Both the position numbers and the translations under genes were made by a program. Shown here one piece after another: positions 22,655 to 39,034 of a stretch of DNA of 64,000 bases (its first letter is position 1; each line of letters begins with the position of its first letter). This stretch comes from Begonia masoniana. Taxonomy: Eukaryota; Streptophyta; Magnoliopsida; Cucurbitales; Begoniaceae. The notes below the pieces were generated by a model. It was not told where the DNA came from. It saw only the letters and a program-made list of their open reading frames with translations, and made no database searches. The stretch spans positions 20,835,554 through 20,899,553 of the forward strand of contig CM039515.1 in assembly GCA_022432975.1 (NCBI GenBank). Direction: 5' to 3'.

Positions 22655-24801
22655 TGTAACACCCGGTTTCATTGAACAAATTTACTTAACCAACTTGTAG
22701 TGTACGTTTTATGGATAAAATTGGGAGAATTAGTGATTAGGTTAATAAATGATTAAGCAATGACATAATGGTAAATAGAGAATTATAGTGATAACCTATT
22801 TAAGGAAAGAGGTTTTGTGATTAATGCACCGTACCCGCCACTATTTTTCCATACTCTCTCTCGGTAATCAGCTCAAGCTCACAGAGCTCTCCAGGCGATT
22901 CCCTCTCCGATTTTGCCCCAAACAAGGTGAGTCTACTTCGATTTCGAGTTACATTGTAACTAATGATGGTAGAGAGGAGTATAGATGTGAGCTTTGGTGA
23001 ATGCTGTAGGTAGGGGTTAGTTTCGATTTTGTGGTGAATCAGGAATGCATTATGTATAGAACTCCCAAACTAGATTCCTTAGATTTCTAGACAGATTAGA
23101 ATGAGATTTAGTAAAAATCTAATTGATATTCTGTTTATGACTTAGGTGAGCAAGACTTCCGAAGTAGTTTGAAACCGAGCATTTCCAAGAAGCCAGGTAA
23201 GTGGAGTATGCATGAGCCTTCGGGCCTACATCACAAAACAATAGGATTATGTATGTTTGAATTTGTCTGTATGGTATGTATCATATTTTGAAAGAATACG
23301 AAAATAAATTTACATGTATTGGTTTGGTGAGAAATGAACAGATTGCAACATATAAACTATTAAGGGAACTAATCCGCCCCTTAACTTTTGAAGAGGATGT
23401 ATGACTTTGGGAAAATTGATCCGCATCCCAATGGAATTTAGGATCGGATCAGCTATTAAGGGAACTAATCTGCCTTTTAACTTATGAAGATGATGTATGA
23501 CTTTGGGAAAAATGATCCAACTCCCAATGGAACCGAGGGATCATATCAGAGAAAGAACGTGAATGCAACTGAGATGTGAAAGTAGAAACTACATGACTAG
23601 GATTTATGTTTCAGCATATCATTTTGTTATTGCTTTACTTACTTAGCATTAGGCTAATAGATGAGTTTTGTGATGTAGGTGAAGAAGCTTCAGAAGGTGT
23701 GTTCTCTGAGCATGTTGAGGACTAGGCTGGTTGGGGGAGTACTTCAATGCCACGGTTTGGTGATTCTGATGAGGCGGTTTAACTGATGTCAGTAGGTGTG
23801 AATGTTAGTTGACAATGGTTTAGTTTAAACATGCTGAAAATGTTGGTGGTAGTAGTAATTTAATGTTTCTTTTATATATATGGTCTGGTGCTTTTCTGAC
23901 GTGAAAACATGATTTGGTTTTAGTCGTAATCTACTATTCTGGATTTTTGGAAATTGTGGATTATGTTGTTTTTGAAGGCTTTCAGTAAAAATGCACCAAT
24001 TCTTTTAGTAGTCGGAGCTGTTCTTTATTTAGAGTGAAAATGGTTTGTATGCTTCTCTGTTGCCTATTGGCGAAGATTGAGTATTTCTGTCTATCAGTGG
24101 ATGTAGTCCATCTATAGATGTTGAAGTTTAGTCTATCGGTGGATGTAGTCCATCGGTAGATGTTGAAGTTTAGTCTATCGGTGGATGATGAGTTGTTAAA
24201 TTTTCAGTTAATGAGTCACGTGGGTTAGTTTAGTAAAGTCACGTGGTTAGCGGAAGAAGGCGTTTATTTCTACTTCTACTGCTGAGTCTAAGTGGTTTCT
24301 GCTTTTTCCGTTGGTATTGTTCAGCGGAAGATGTGTGTAGTATTTTGGTCGTTTTGTGACCCGTGGATGTGAGCATGGGAGTGAATATTAGATTTTTGTC
24401 GTTTTGTGACCGGTGGATGCGAGTAGTCGACGTGTCGTCGACGGGTGTGAGCGGTAGATGTGTGAAAGTTGACGTGTCGTTCGGCTGACGCGTGTAACGA
24501 CCCTAAGTCCGTACCCATTTACCCGTACAAATTTTTCATTTTATACTTTTTACTTTTCTATTCTTTAAATTAAACTTACTGTGTAATCTAAACTGAGGTT
24601 GAAATCGGAACTGAAAACGGAATTGAAATCGAACCTTGAAATCATTTAAAACATAAACTAAAACAATTTAAATAAAACTTAAAAACATTTAATAAAAACG
24701 TTTAAAAACCACGCAGAAGAAAGGAGGGCAAAACTGTCCAGGCCCCCGAAATTAGAGGCAGCGACCAGTGCAGCGACTGGTCGCTGCATCGCTGCGCCGA
24801 G

Positions 24802-24955
24802 GCAGCGATCGATCTCTGCGCTGCAGCAGAGATCGATCGCTGCATTGCTTCACAGCATCAGCGATCGATCTCTGCTGCAGAGCAGAGATCGATCGCTGCA
24901 GCTTTGTAAGCAAGCAGCGATCGATCTCTGCTCTGCAGCAGAGATCGATCGCTGC
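24802..24955. repeat. Three consecutive hairpins in family-B LTR
   Basis: Arms are 24802-24819/24826-24843, 24859-24876/24881-24898 and 24914-24931/24938-24955, each 18 bp and perfect, with loops of 4-6 nt. The core word is CAGCGATCGATCTCTGC. They recur every 56 bp or so. Confidence 0.9.
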
Positions 24956-25805
24956 ACACAATGCAGCGATCCCCTCCTTCAAACTCTCCAACACTTCACC
25001 GACAATTCTCCTCAACACTTCATGCTTCACAAACACATCAATTAGCTCTCTGGAAGTCTGAATTCCAGAGAGCAAAATTCTATTACTTCACGCCTATAAT
25101 CACAACAACGTTTCAAAATTTCAAACTTTCATCTCTCTGGAATCCGATTCCAGAGAGCAACCCTTTTTCAATTTTCTTCCGCTTACAGCGGACTTTACGA
25201 AGTCCAACTGCATGGATAGCTCTAAAAACCGAGCTATCCGTAACAACCTACAAACAACATTTCATAACGTTTTCATTTAACTTAAACATTTAAACCAAAA
25301 CATTTCATAACGTTTATCAAAACTGTTTATACCAAAGCGTTTTACATACAATTACCAAAACGTTATCTAACCCCTATCCAGATCCAAGCACCCTAATATG
25401 TTCTATACAGTTTATCATCAATCCAAAATGTCTCAAAAACCCCCAAAACCTTTACGTACATCCCCCACGGGTCAAAACGCGCCTCGACTGCTCAACGCAC
25501 TCCCACGGCCATCATCCATCAGCTGCTCCTACGTCAGGAGGAGGAATATCATCCTCACCTGGGTCAACGTAACCTAGAACGTCACCTACACCATACAGAC
25601 ACATATGAGATATTGAAATCTCAGTAAGCTACGTAAATGCAGATGCATGCGTGCGTATGCCATTCATAAAACGTGCAGATTACAAATTCATATTCAGATA
25701 CATTTTCATTCTTTTCATTACGTCACAGACAGATTGTTACCGAGATATCAGCCCTCTAAATGGAAAGGATACATTCCGCGGTCGAACTACCACTTTCCAC
25801 CTAGA

Positions 25806-25821
25806 GGGGGGGGGGGGGGGG
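25806..25821 (+). repeat. G16 homopolymer
   Basis: A pure run of 16 G lies just upstream of the hexamer array. It could be a real slippage product or an assembly or polishing error. Confidence 0.9.
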
Positions 25822-25870
25822 TACATGCTCACAAACCCTACAGCCATGCCTGAGCCCCACCTCGCGTAAC

Positions 25871-29564
<3,694 letters not shown>

Positions 29565-29930
29565 TGGGTGGCTGCTGGAAGCAGGAGATGCCTTTTGTTT
29601 CTGCTTCTACTGCCGATACTGTTTAGCGGTGGATGTCTCCTATTCTTGTTTCCACCGCCGAGACTATTCTGTCTCTAATAATACCGCTAGAACTATTCAG
29701 CGATAGATGTGTTCTGTTTTTTTTCTTTTGTCTTCTTTCAACCAACAGTCTTTAATATTTTAATTATTTAATGAGTGTCGTTTTATACAAATATTTTTCC
29801 GCTGCAAGTTTTTACGTTAGGCATCAAATTTTTGATCTTTGAGTGAAATTTTAGGATTTTTCTTAGAATGTCATAGCGTGGTTCAGTACTATGAGTAACG
29901 AATCGGGTTTATATAATTCGGGGCGTTACA

Positions 29931-30184
29931 GTTGCTGCATGAAAACTGTCTCGGTTAAGTCACTGTGCAAGAAGATGTTGCTAATGTCAAGTTGTCTGAT
30001 ACTCCATCCATAAGAGACTGCTAAGGATAAGATTATGCGTACCAAGGTTGGTTTGACCACTGGGCTGAAAGTCCCATCATAATCTATTCATTCGGTCTGA
30101 TCACACCCTTTGGTCACGAGGCGAGTCTTGTACCTGCTGATGGTAACATCTGAGTGAAGTTTTGTCTTGAACACTGTTAGTACT
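29931..30184 (-). pseudogene. Copia C1 reverse transcriptase fragment, part 1
   Basis: The minus strand encodes Ty1/copia RT: LHSDVTISRYKTRLVTKGCD, then [20 protein letters not shown] and [15 protein letters not shown]. It joins the part at 10774-10996 once T2 is removed (TSD GTTGC). A stop interrupts between QTE and IDYD. An Athila-like LTR begins at 30185, so At1 inserted in this copia element as well. Confidence 0.87.
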
Positions 30185-31465
30185 TGTCTACACCTAACGC
30201 AAGTGCACGTATCGCTAACCAGTAATAAAGAGTAAGTAAAAGTTGATCTCAAGAGGATAAACTTAACTAAATTCAATTGCTATAAAAATTATATAAAATA
30301 AAGATGAAGATAATATAAAAATAAAGTTTATTCAGAAATAATAAAAAAATAAATTGAAAGAAATCGAAAAGATTATGATAATGAAAGCCTTGGTTAGGAT
30401 TGATTTCCTCGTTACATGTAATTTATTACTGATGCTACAAAATGCTACAACAATTTCCATTGAATAGCAAGAAATTATTTTTCTTTTTAGGCTTCTCTCG
30501 AATTGCCTAGTTCGTTTTAGGATTTCTTTCGATTTTTGAATCGAAAGAAATTATTTCTTGACTCGTCCTCGAGTGATGTAAAATAAAATCAATATTAAAG
30601 AATTCCCAAGGTAACATTAATAAATTTCATGCAATTTCCAAGATATTTTAAAACTTGTAATCTTATGAAAAATTCCACTCGCACAATTAAAATCAATTAA
30701 CATAGAGTTATTTCTCAATAAAATAATTTTTCAGAGTGTGTGCACGCTCAAACTCTTATTCAACTTGCTAAGTTTAATCATCAAAACTAAACTTCACAAT
30801 TAATATCGTAGATTACTAACTCTTCAATGTTTTTCCTAAGTTAATTAGACAATCACTAACAAATAAGTAATGAGGATATAAATTATTTGTATTGACTTTC
30901 TTTTATAAGTCACACTATTTTTTTACTCGATTGTCAACATTGGTCATGAAGGCCTCCGGTTACTCAGTAGTGTCACTTAAAGATACACACTCGTATAATA
31001 TTATAGAGGAGTATAGTCAATAATATTGCAATGGAGTTCCTCCCAAAGTTCCTCTATTTAAATTCTACCCATCGAGTATCCAAAAGACTCACTCGAGATT
31101 GAAAATAGATTAAGAAATTGCAATTATTCTGTTTTTCATTTCTTTTTCTTTTTTTTCAAAAAAAAAATCTATCATCTTTAATTTTCTTCGGTAAAAATTA
31201 ATTAGTTTTCATCTAAATATAACTGTGAAATCTAATTAGGATAATATCGCTAAGCAAACTAAAAAGGAGTTTGTGTGTTATAAAGGAAAATTATACTAAA
31301 AGGAATAATCCTTAGTTAAATGTTATTAATGTATGATGATGAAATTCTTCAACAAAATTATGAAGTTAGGAAAACATTTTAAATTATTTATTATTATTTA
31401 TTTATTTATTTATTTTATTTATTTTTTATTAGCATTCATCTTACACAGTTCTTAGATACCTGACA
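30185..31465 (-). repeat. At1 3' LTR (1281 bp)
   Basis: The plus strand begins TGTCTACACC and ends TACCTGACA, matching TGTC and GACA inverted termini. The length is nearly the same as the At2 LTRs (1283 and 1293 bp), and the minus-strand 3' end resembles At2 (CGCAAGTGCACGTATCGC against CGCAAGTGTACGAGTCGC). A purine-rich GGGATAGGAGGAA precedes it at 31466-31478 and may be the polypurine tract. It is A/T-rich and carries no gene. Confidence 0.7.
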
Positions 31466-32000
31466 TTCCTCCTATCCCATGCTAATACCTTACCCCCAAA
31501 CTTAAAATTGGCAGTGACCTCACTACTAGACAAAACAGAATGCAAAACAAAATTAGGAGGCAAGTACTTCCCTGGAGTTTTATTATGTGGAGCCTTGCAT
31601 TAATATGATAGTGTTGGACCACTTGTTGGCTCATTTTTTGTTCCATCATGAGCAGAGTTTCTTGTTGGTTTGCCAGTTTATCGTCTAGAAGCAGCAAGCC
31701 TTCGATAATTTACTGTTGATAGATGGTGCTCTCTGCTGATGCTGCATCTTTGCTTGCAGCATTTAGACTGCGTGATTTTTTTTTTTAATTATTTGTGATG
31801 TTACAACAAACATTGTAGCATCTAGATTATTTTTAGCAAAACCTAAAAAAAATGAAAGGATATCAGAAATTGAGTTGCCTCCTAATAAGCGTCTGATTTT
31901 TAAGTCTTCAGCCTGACTTTCCCATGCTTAATGTTGCTTTTCTGTCCTATAAAAAAATTGACGTAATTTCTGTCAATTTTTCTACAAGATATAGCTTCAC
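31466..32000 (-). other. At1 3' untranslated stretch
   Basis: It contains the AAGTTTGGGGGTAAGG motif and, near 31870, the Athila-type word TTGAGTTGCCTCCTAATAAG. No conserved open frame was seen. This is the usual layout between integrase and the LTR in Athila-like elements. Confidence 0.6.
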
Positions 32001-32850
32001 TCTCTGGCCATTGACCTTAAAACTTTGACCGCTTTTTTATCTCGTAATTTCAAAGTGTCATACGGATAAACTTCTATCACTTCAAAGGGGCCAAACCACC
32101 GAGATTTTAACTTCCCTAGAAAAAGCTTCAATTTCAAATTAAAAAGTAAAACTGCTGTTGTATCTTTCTGTCATGTCATCTTTTTACTTTTTCTTTGTAA
32201 ATTCTAACATTCTTATAAGCACCCATCCTCAGTAAAAATTGATTTCTTTCTGCCCCACTGTAAATCAAAATTTAATGTCTTAATTGCCCAGTAAGCTTTA
32301 TGTTCAAGTTCCACCGGTAAGTGGAAGACTTTTCCATAAGTCAAATTGAATGGAGTAGTGCCCAAGGGGGTTTTATAAGCTATTTTGTACGCCCACAACT
32401 CATCATCCAGTTTTTAGATCAATCCTTCCTATTGGGATTCACTACTTGTTCGAGAATTCTTTTTATCTCTCTGTTAGAAACCTCCGCTTGGCCATTACTT
32501 TGTGGGTGATATGCTGTTGTCACCTTATGTCTGACTCCATACTTGCTTAATAATCCATTGAAAAATCTATTGTAGAAGTCAGATCCTCCATCGCTAATAG
32601 TTGCTCTAGGTGTTCCAATTCTTGTGAAGATATTTTTTTGTAGAAATTTTATAACACCCTTTCCTTCATTGTTTGGCAACGCTACTGCTTCTATCCACTT
32701 CGAAACATAGCCTACAGCCAAGAGAATGTATTGATTATCAAAAAATATTGGAAATGGTCCCATGAAATCAATCCCCCATACGTCAAATATTTTGATCTCC
32801 ATAATATTATTAAGTGGTAGCTCATGTTTATGAGTAATATTTCTTACCAT
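32001..32850 (-). pseudogene. At1 integrase
   Basis: Integrase core on the minus strand: [11 protein letters not shown] (first D), [14 protein letters not shown] (second D), [20 protein letters not shown] (catalytic E). It then continues [17 protein letters not shown] and [16 protein letters not shown], with a C-terminal VNGQRVKLYLVEKLTEI. Stops or frameshifts separate the core from the C-terminal part near 32400 and 32210. The HHCC-finger region (about 32870-33000) is less clear. Confidence 0.85.
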
Positions 32851-33069
32851 TTGGTACTTGTCACAACCCTTTACAAAAGTATTAGCATCCTTAAAAAGAG
32901 TGGGCCAGTATAAACCTGATTGCAGAATTTTTGCAGCTGTGCGTGTACCTCTATAATGACCTCCATATGGTGCTGCATGACATTGTTATAGCACTGAATC
33001 CATTTCTTCCTCCGGAACACATATCCTCAACAGTTCATCAGCACATTGTTAAAAGAGGAAAGGTTCATC

Positions 33070-33516
33070 TCAAAAATATTGTTTCACATCTTTAAAAAAC
33101 TTTTTTCTTTGCTGATATTGCATGTCACGAGGAATGATGTCACTTACAATGTAGTTGACAAAATCTGCATACCATGGAAATGAAGATACATCCATTTTTA
33201 ACATCTGTTCATTCGGAAATATTTTTTTAATGCTTTCTCCATGTTGTGGTTTGCTCATATTTTCCAAATGAGATAAATGATCTGCAACCTGGTTCTCGCA
33301 GCCTTTCCTATCGCGGATTTCCAAATTGAATTCTTAAAGAAGTAGTATCCAATGGATTAGTCTTGGTTTAACATCCTTTTTCGTAACCAAATACTTGATG
33401 ACTGCATGATTAGTGTACACAATCACATTTGTTCCTATCAAATACGCTCTGAATTTATCAAAAGCAAATACTACTGCGAGTAATTCTTTCTCTGTAGTTG
33501 TGTAGTTTTTCTGAGC
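33070..33516 (-). pseudogene. At1 RNase H and linker
   Basis: RNase H on the minus strand: [40 protein letters not shown] and [15 protein letters not shown], then a stop and EIRDRKGCENQVADHLSHLE. T3 begins at 33522, so the frame is cut after the DAQ block and resumes at 47953-47992. The D of [10 protein letters not shown], where related proteins have YTDHAAIKYL, is N here. Confidence 0.85.
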
Positions 33517-33762
33517 ATCATTGTAACGACCCCAGTAGGGCCGAGACATAATTCATGACTCTTTTAGACTTGTCCATATATCCTTACTATTTTTATCGGA
33601 ATTATACCCCTTTAAAGTTTTTTTAAAAAAATAACTTATATCTTAGCTCAAGACATCACTCGTGAATCATTAAACATCGCTCAGCAAAGAAATACAATAC
33701 GCATTTGCCGGCGAGCAGTGCGAGGTACCTCAGCCGGTGAACAGGTACATCAACTCTTGAAC

Positions 33763-36045
33763 TGTAACGCCCCGAATTTTCTTAACTCGGTTTGTTACTC
33801 ATAAGCCGTACATAACTAAGAAACCTTGGACTAAATTTAAAACTCTCTCGAAAGTCTAAATTTAACATTTTTTTTTTAAAAGAAACTTCAAAACATTTAA
33901 ATGCTTGCAGCGGAAATCATTTGAACCACAATGAAGTTATACAAAACTACGAAATGCTGTTGAATTGTTAAGAAACAATCGGCAATTTGAAAATCTAGTT
34001 TAAACAGCGAAATACTAGAGAAGTCGTAGAAGTCAAACACATCTGCCGATTGATAAAGTCAACGGAAGAAGCAGAAACAGAAGATAGAAGGTTTCTACCG
34101 ATGACGTCAGCCAAAAGACATCAACCGATCGCAATCGACAAAATAAACTCTACATCCTCCGATGACTATACGACAAAAATCCTCCTACATCTACCGATGA
34201 CGTCAGCCAAAAGACATCAACCGATCGCAAACGACAAAATACACTCTACATCCTCCAATGACTATACGACAAAAATCCTCCTACATCTACCGATGACGTC
34301 AACACGCATCTGCCGATGAGTTTACCGAGACATCATCCGATGGACTTTGACCTACACCTTCCGATAGAACAAACCTCATGTACCGGTGACTTTACTGAGA
34401 CATCATCCGATGACTATTCTTAAGGCATCTTCCGATAGAAATAACCTACATCATCCGATGACTTTTCTTAAGGCATCTTCCGATAGAATTAACCTACATC
34501 ATCCGATGACTTTTCTTAAGGCATCTTCCGATAGACAACAACACAACTTCCTCCGATAGAAAACAATAAACTTCTACACACATCCACCGATAGCTTTTAC
34601 CAAAACATCATCCGATAGATAAATTACTCGACTCCTACCGATGGACAAAACAACATGGCAGTAGACTTTACTGTAAATCAAGAAAGTCCTGACTATCAAA
34701 AGGACTTAAGTATTTTACCAAAAACCATTCAGAGGCAGTTTAAATCATTGTCTTGCTCAAATTCAGTAAAAACAACATTATAAAATCCAACAGAACACTA
34801 ATGTCAGGAAATCTCAAAAACTAATTCAAAAGGTTGCTACTACTACTGTCATGAAAACTCAATGTACTCAGATTGAATCATTATCAACTAGACCTTCACA
34901 ACCGCTGACACCAGTTAACCCGCCTCATCAGTTTACCAGACCGGAGCATGAATGTACCCCTCCAACCACATCTACTGATCTGTGCATACGGGAAATTCAC
35001 CTGCAGTAATCTCTTCACCTACATCACAAAATTCATCTATTAGCCTAATGCTAAGCAAGTAAAGCAAGAAATGAAATGTGTACTGGAATGTAAATCCTAA
35101 ATATGCAGTTTCTACTTTCATTCCTCAGTTATGTTGCATTCGTTCACTGGTCTGATGATCCCTGATACAATAGGAGGTGGATCAGTTTTCCCAGGGTAGG
35201 AATCCATATATTCAATTAAGGGGCGGATTAATTCCCTTAACAGCTGATTTGATCCCTGATACAATGGGAGGTGGATCAATTTTCCCAGGGTATGAATCCG
35301 TATGTTCGATTAGGGGGCGGATTAATTCCCTTAAAAGTATACTGTTACAATCTGTTCACATCTCACCATGCTACTTCATGTAAATTCATTTTCGTTTTCT
35401 TTCAAAATATGATGCATGGCAACTGAAAAGAAACATTCATTCATGCACACACAAATCCTACTGTTTTGTGATGTAGGCTCGAAGGCACATGCAAACTCTA
35501 CTTACCTGGTCTCCAGGAAAAACTTGGTTGCAAGCTACTTCGGGTATTACTCAAACCTAAAACCATAGACAGAGCATACATTAAATTTCCTCTAATCTTC
35601 ATTCTAAACCACTAGTAATCTAAGGGAAACTGTTTTGGGAACTCTAGTCATTGTGCATTCCCGATTTCAACTTACACCGAAACCACCACTCGCTTACCGC
35701 CTTCTCAAAACCTCATTTATCATCCCTACTACCAACGATAGATACAATGTAACCAGAAATAGAAGCAAAACTCACCAAGTTCGGAGGAAATCGCTAGAGG
35801 AAGTCGAAGGGGGTCTCCTATCGCCCTCTGCTAAGCTGAGGAGCTGAGAATGGAGAGGAAATGAAATAAACAGTGGCGGCTACTTCATTAATAGTTTCCT
35901 TAAATACGTTATCCACATTTGAGTTTCTAATTACCCTTATGCCCTTGCCTAGTCATCCACTAACCCTACATTTAATATTGCTATATAAATTGTGCCATTA
36001 GTTTAAAAGGAATAGAGAAACGGTTTGATAGAACCGGGTATTACA
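33763..36045 (-). mobile_element. Solo LTR, family A (2283 bp)
   Basis: TGTAACGCCCCGAA to ACCGGGTATTACA with perfect TSD TGAAC (33758-33762 and 36046-36050) inside the T3 3' LTR. The minus strand has TATTTAAGG (35898-35906), GTAGCCGCCACTG (35871-35883), a 41-bp candidate exon (35516-35556) ending CCAG|GTAAGT and an 18-bp candidate microexon (35001-35018). About 40 short CATCCGATAGA-type repeats lie at 34040-34640, with TGACGTCA cores near 34199 and 34293. Confidence 0.93.
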
Positions 36046-37119
36046 TGAACTGTATCTGCCGGTAGAGGAATAAACTCACATCGACCGGTGATAAATCACA
36101 CTTCAGTCCCTGCATCACCCGATATTTGAAATACACTACATCGCCCGGTCGCTAGACGACAAAACTTCACTTACATCATCCGATATTTGAAATACACTAC
36201 ATCACCCAGTCACTAGACGACAAAACTTCACTTACATCATCCGATACTTGAAATACATTACATCACTCGATCACGAGACCACAAAACTACATTTATATCA
36301 TCCGATAAACATGTGCATCTCACGTAACTACTTAACATCGCCAGTAAGAGGCATCATCCGGTGGGCAACAATTGTCCCCATCCACCGATGACATCAGCCG
36401 GATGATGTCCTCATTCAACAGAGACATCATCCGGTAAGCATGTGCAATACACGTGACTCACTTACCTCAACTGATAAGAGACATCATCTGGTGAACAACA
36501 AACGTTCGCCATCCACCGGTGACGTCAGCCGGATGATTCACCCATCCAGCTTCTATCATTCAGCTCACACCGGTGACGTCAGCAGGATGATGTATTCATC
36601 CAACTTCTATCACACAGTAGTAAAATACAGAAAACCTCAAACAACTCATATCGACAGAAAGATAATCTGACCTTCACAGATCTCATACACGTAGACATAA
36701 ACATAGGCAGACATGAAACATGGACTCATCTAGGATATATGTAGCGGAAGACTTAATTAAAACAGATCATTCTATACCCTTATAATCATCCCCAAATTTT
36801 GGTAACCAAACTAGACAATCACAGAATCCAATATTCTAAAGAAAATCTCATTCTACTTATACATCAGTTCATCATAAATCGTACTGACACATTATGAGCA
36901 TAACTACGGGTCATATTCGCCTGCCAGCCATAGACTTCCACCCTGAGCACCATCCTGCAACCAGCCTTAGACATGATCACTGAATTTGGAATCCTCACCT
37001 GCTAAATCTTCACCTACATCATAAGGTTTAAACTATAAGCCTAATGCTTAGTAATGAATGCAATACTAACAAGTATGCATGAATGCTCATTTTAAGAAAC
37101 AAATGCTCATGAATCTTTT

Positions 37120-37250
37120 CTTGTTCATATTCATACTCAAAGTCTTCATTCTTGTTCATCGTTCGTATTTATCGTTCATAATCATCATTCATGCTCATCA
37201 TTCATATTCATCATTCATGTTCAACAATCATATTCTTCGTTCATGTTGTG
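37120..37250 (+). repeat. Short TTCATATTCATCATTCATG repeats in T3 3' LTR
   Basis: Degenerate repeats of 12-15 bp (TTCAT/CATTCAT words) correspond to 43340-43490 in the 5' LTR. They lie in the candidate second intron. Confidence 0.7.
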
Positions 37251-38284
37251 TGGATTAAGAGAGGATTTGTGCCAGTAAAGGGGGTTGACAGTGAGAGTGT
37301 ACATAGTCCCTTGCGGGTCGTAATCATGGTCCTTCCTTTTGAACAGTGACATACGCCAAACCGCCCCCAACCCTCGCTTAATTCACGTTGCATAAGTTTT
37401 ATATTCTTATCTTGTTCATGAGGAAAATATGCCCTTAAAACATTTTTATATGCATAAAACATTCATGATGCATGAACATGAGAACTCTTAACTCATCAAG
37501 CTACAGAATAGTGCATTCATCCGACGTGAAATCATACCATTAAGTCAAACATCAACATAAGTAACAGACAGTAGCCTAAATAACTTCTAATCATCGTATT
37601 AGTTTCTATCTAGCATCCTTGTCATGCAGGGCCCTAATGGCCGGGAATCCTACACATTCACTTACCTGGCTTCCTTAGCAAATTCGTGTTCCTTTTCTTC
37701 AGACTTCTTCACCTAAAACATTTACATCGCAGTAGTTAAAACAAAATCCTAAAAGTCCTAATTAAAAATCACCCTAGAATCTATCGTCTATATATATATA
37801 TATATATATGTCCATTAGTCGAGCACTCTGCGTGCGTAGTCTAAAATTCCTAGAATCACAATAACCAGACTCGGCCATTGCAGAATCCGAAATCTGAAGT
37901 TCAACTGAAAAATAGTACTCAGATAGATAACCAGCAATCCACATTGTCTGTGTCTTACCTAGGGCGTCGATCGTCGAAGTGGAGAAAGAGAAATTCGTCG
38001 TCGATGAGAGAGTTGCTGGCGGAGAGGGAAACAACTCGGGGAAATGAGAGAACGCAGAAGGGAATGTCAGCTACAGTGAGATTTTAAAGTTTCCATTTCC
38101 TATTTATACTTAATCCAACCATTCTTAATTACAAATCCTTCCACCCAACCTAATTTATGACACATGCACATTAATTAAGCCTTGGCATAAAATTCCAAAC
38201 TGAAAAGATCAAAATAAACATGACCGTTAAAACAGTTAAGAAAGTCACCTGGTCAAACTCGTCGGGTGTTACATCCACCCCTCC

Positions 38285-39034
38285 TTAAACAAAATTTTCG
38301 TCCTCAAAAATTGCTCCAACAAAGAGCTCAGGATATTTGTCCAGCATGTCTTGTTGTCGTTCCCATGTGGCTTCTTCAATACTAGGATTCATCCATAAGA
38401 CTTTCACTAGTTGATATTTCTTATTCCTCAGAGTCTTAACTGCAGATTCTATAATCCTTACAGGCTTCTCTTCATACATCAGTGTCGGCTCGATATCGAT
38501 TCCAGTTGGTTCAAGAACATGTGTCGGATCACGTATGCATTTCCTTAACATTGACACATGAAAGACATTGTGTACCCTTTCCAGTGATGGGGGCAACTGC
38601 AGTTTGTAAGCTGTACTGCCAATCCTTGCTAAGACGGGGTATGGTCTAATAAATTGCGGATTAAGCTTTCCCTTCTTACCAAATCTTAAAACTCCTTTAA
38701 AGGGTGAAACCTTTAAGAATACCTCATCCCCTACAGCAAATTCAAGATCTCTTCTTCTTTGGTCTGCATAACTCTTCTGCCGGCTTTGCGCAGTCACCAT
38801 TCTCCTCCTAATAATGACAATCTTGTCTGACATCTGTTGTAAAATCTCAGGTCCTAGGAGTTTTGCTTCACCAACTTCATCCCAATACAAAGGTGACCTG
38901 CATTTTCTGCCATACAATGCTTCATACGGTGCAATACCGATGATGGACTGGTAACTGTTGTTGTAGGAGAATTCAACTAATGGCAGATGTCGACTCCAAG
39001 AGGTCTGGAAATCTAGCACACATGCTCTCAACAT
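38285..39034 (-). pseudogene. T3 integrase C-terminus and chromodomain-like tail
   Basis: It covers the end of the integrase core and the tail: [60 protein letters not shown], then YEEKPVRIIESAVKTLRNKK and [19 protein letters not shown]. It is about 250 codons without a stop. It is separated from the remaining integrase core by frameshifts at 39035-39180. The tail differs from T1/T2 in detail, so T3 is a separate subfamily. Confidence 0.88.

Larger units (their letters stand above)
24492..25870 (-). repeat. Family-B LTR fragment (minus)
   Basis: TGTAACGACCCTAAGTCC is the rear terminus (LTR end on the minus strand) and matches the end at 9018. Shared with 7935-9018 are a CTCTCTGGAATCCGATTCCA inverted repeat (about 25133), CGATCGATCTC hairpins and TCCAACTGCATGGATAGCTC. 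On the minus strand, acceptor GTGTAG|GTGACG (25586/25585), a 27-bp candidate microexon (25559-25585) and donor CCCAG|GTGAGG are seen. The 5' part of this LTR is absent: the hexamer array and T-tract follow instead. No TSD pair was found. Confidence 0.8.
33522..38273 (-). repeat. T3 3' LTR (family C), split by solo LTR A
   Basis: It begins TGTAACGACCCCAGTAGGGC and ends GTCGGGTGTTACA. It is about 2464 bp after removing the nested LTR and its TSD copy, compared with 2482 bp for the 5' LTR. A TATA box lies at 38100-38108 on the minus strand. Differences from the 5' LTR are few, so T3 is not ancient. Confidence 0.92.

Noticed and set aside
30088..30276. 62-codon minus-strand frame
   Set aside because: It is a chimera of an Athila LTR end and a copia RT fragment across an insertion junction, not a gene.
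33334..33549. Start of the minus-strand RNase H frame ([10 protein letters not shown])
   Set aside because: These residues come from the T3 LTR; the real RNase H resumes at DAQKN.
37785..37810. TA dinucleotide run (also 44025-44043)
   Set aside because: Ordinary short microsatellite in both T3 LTRs; the length difference is normal slippage.
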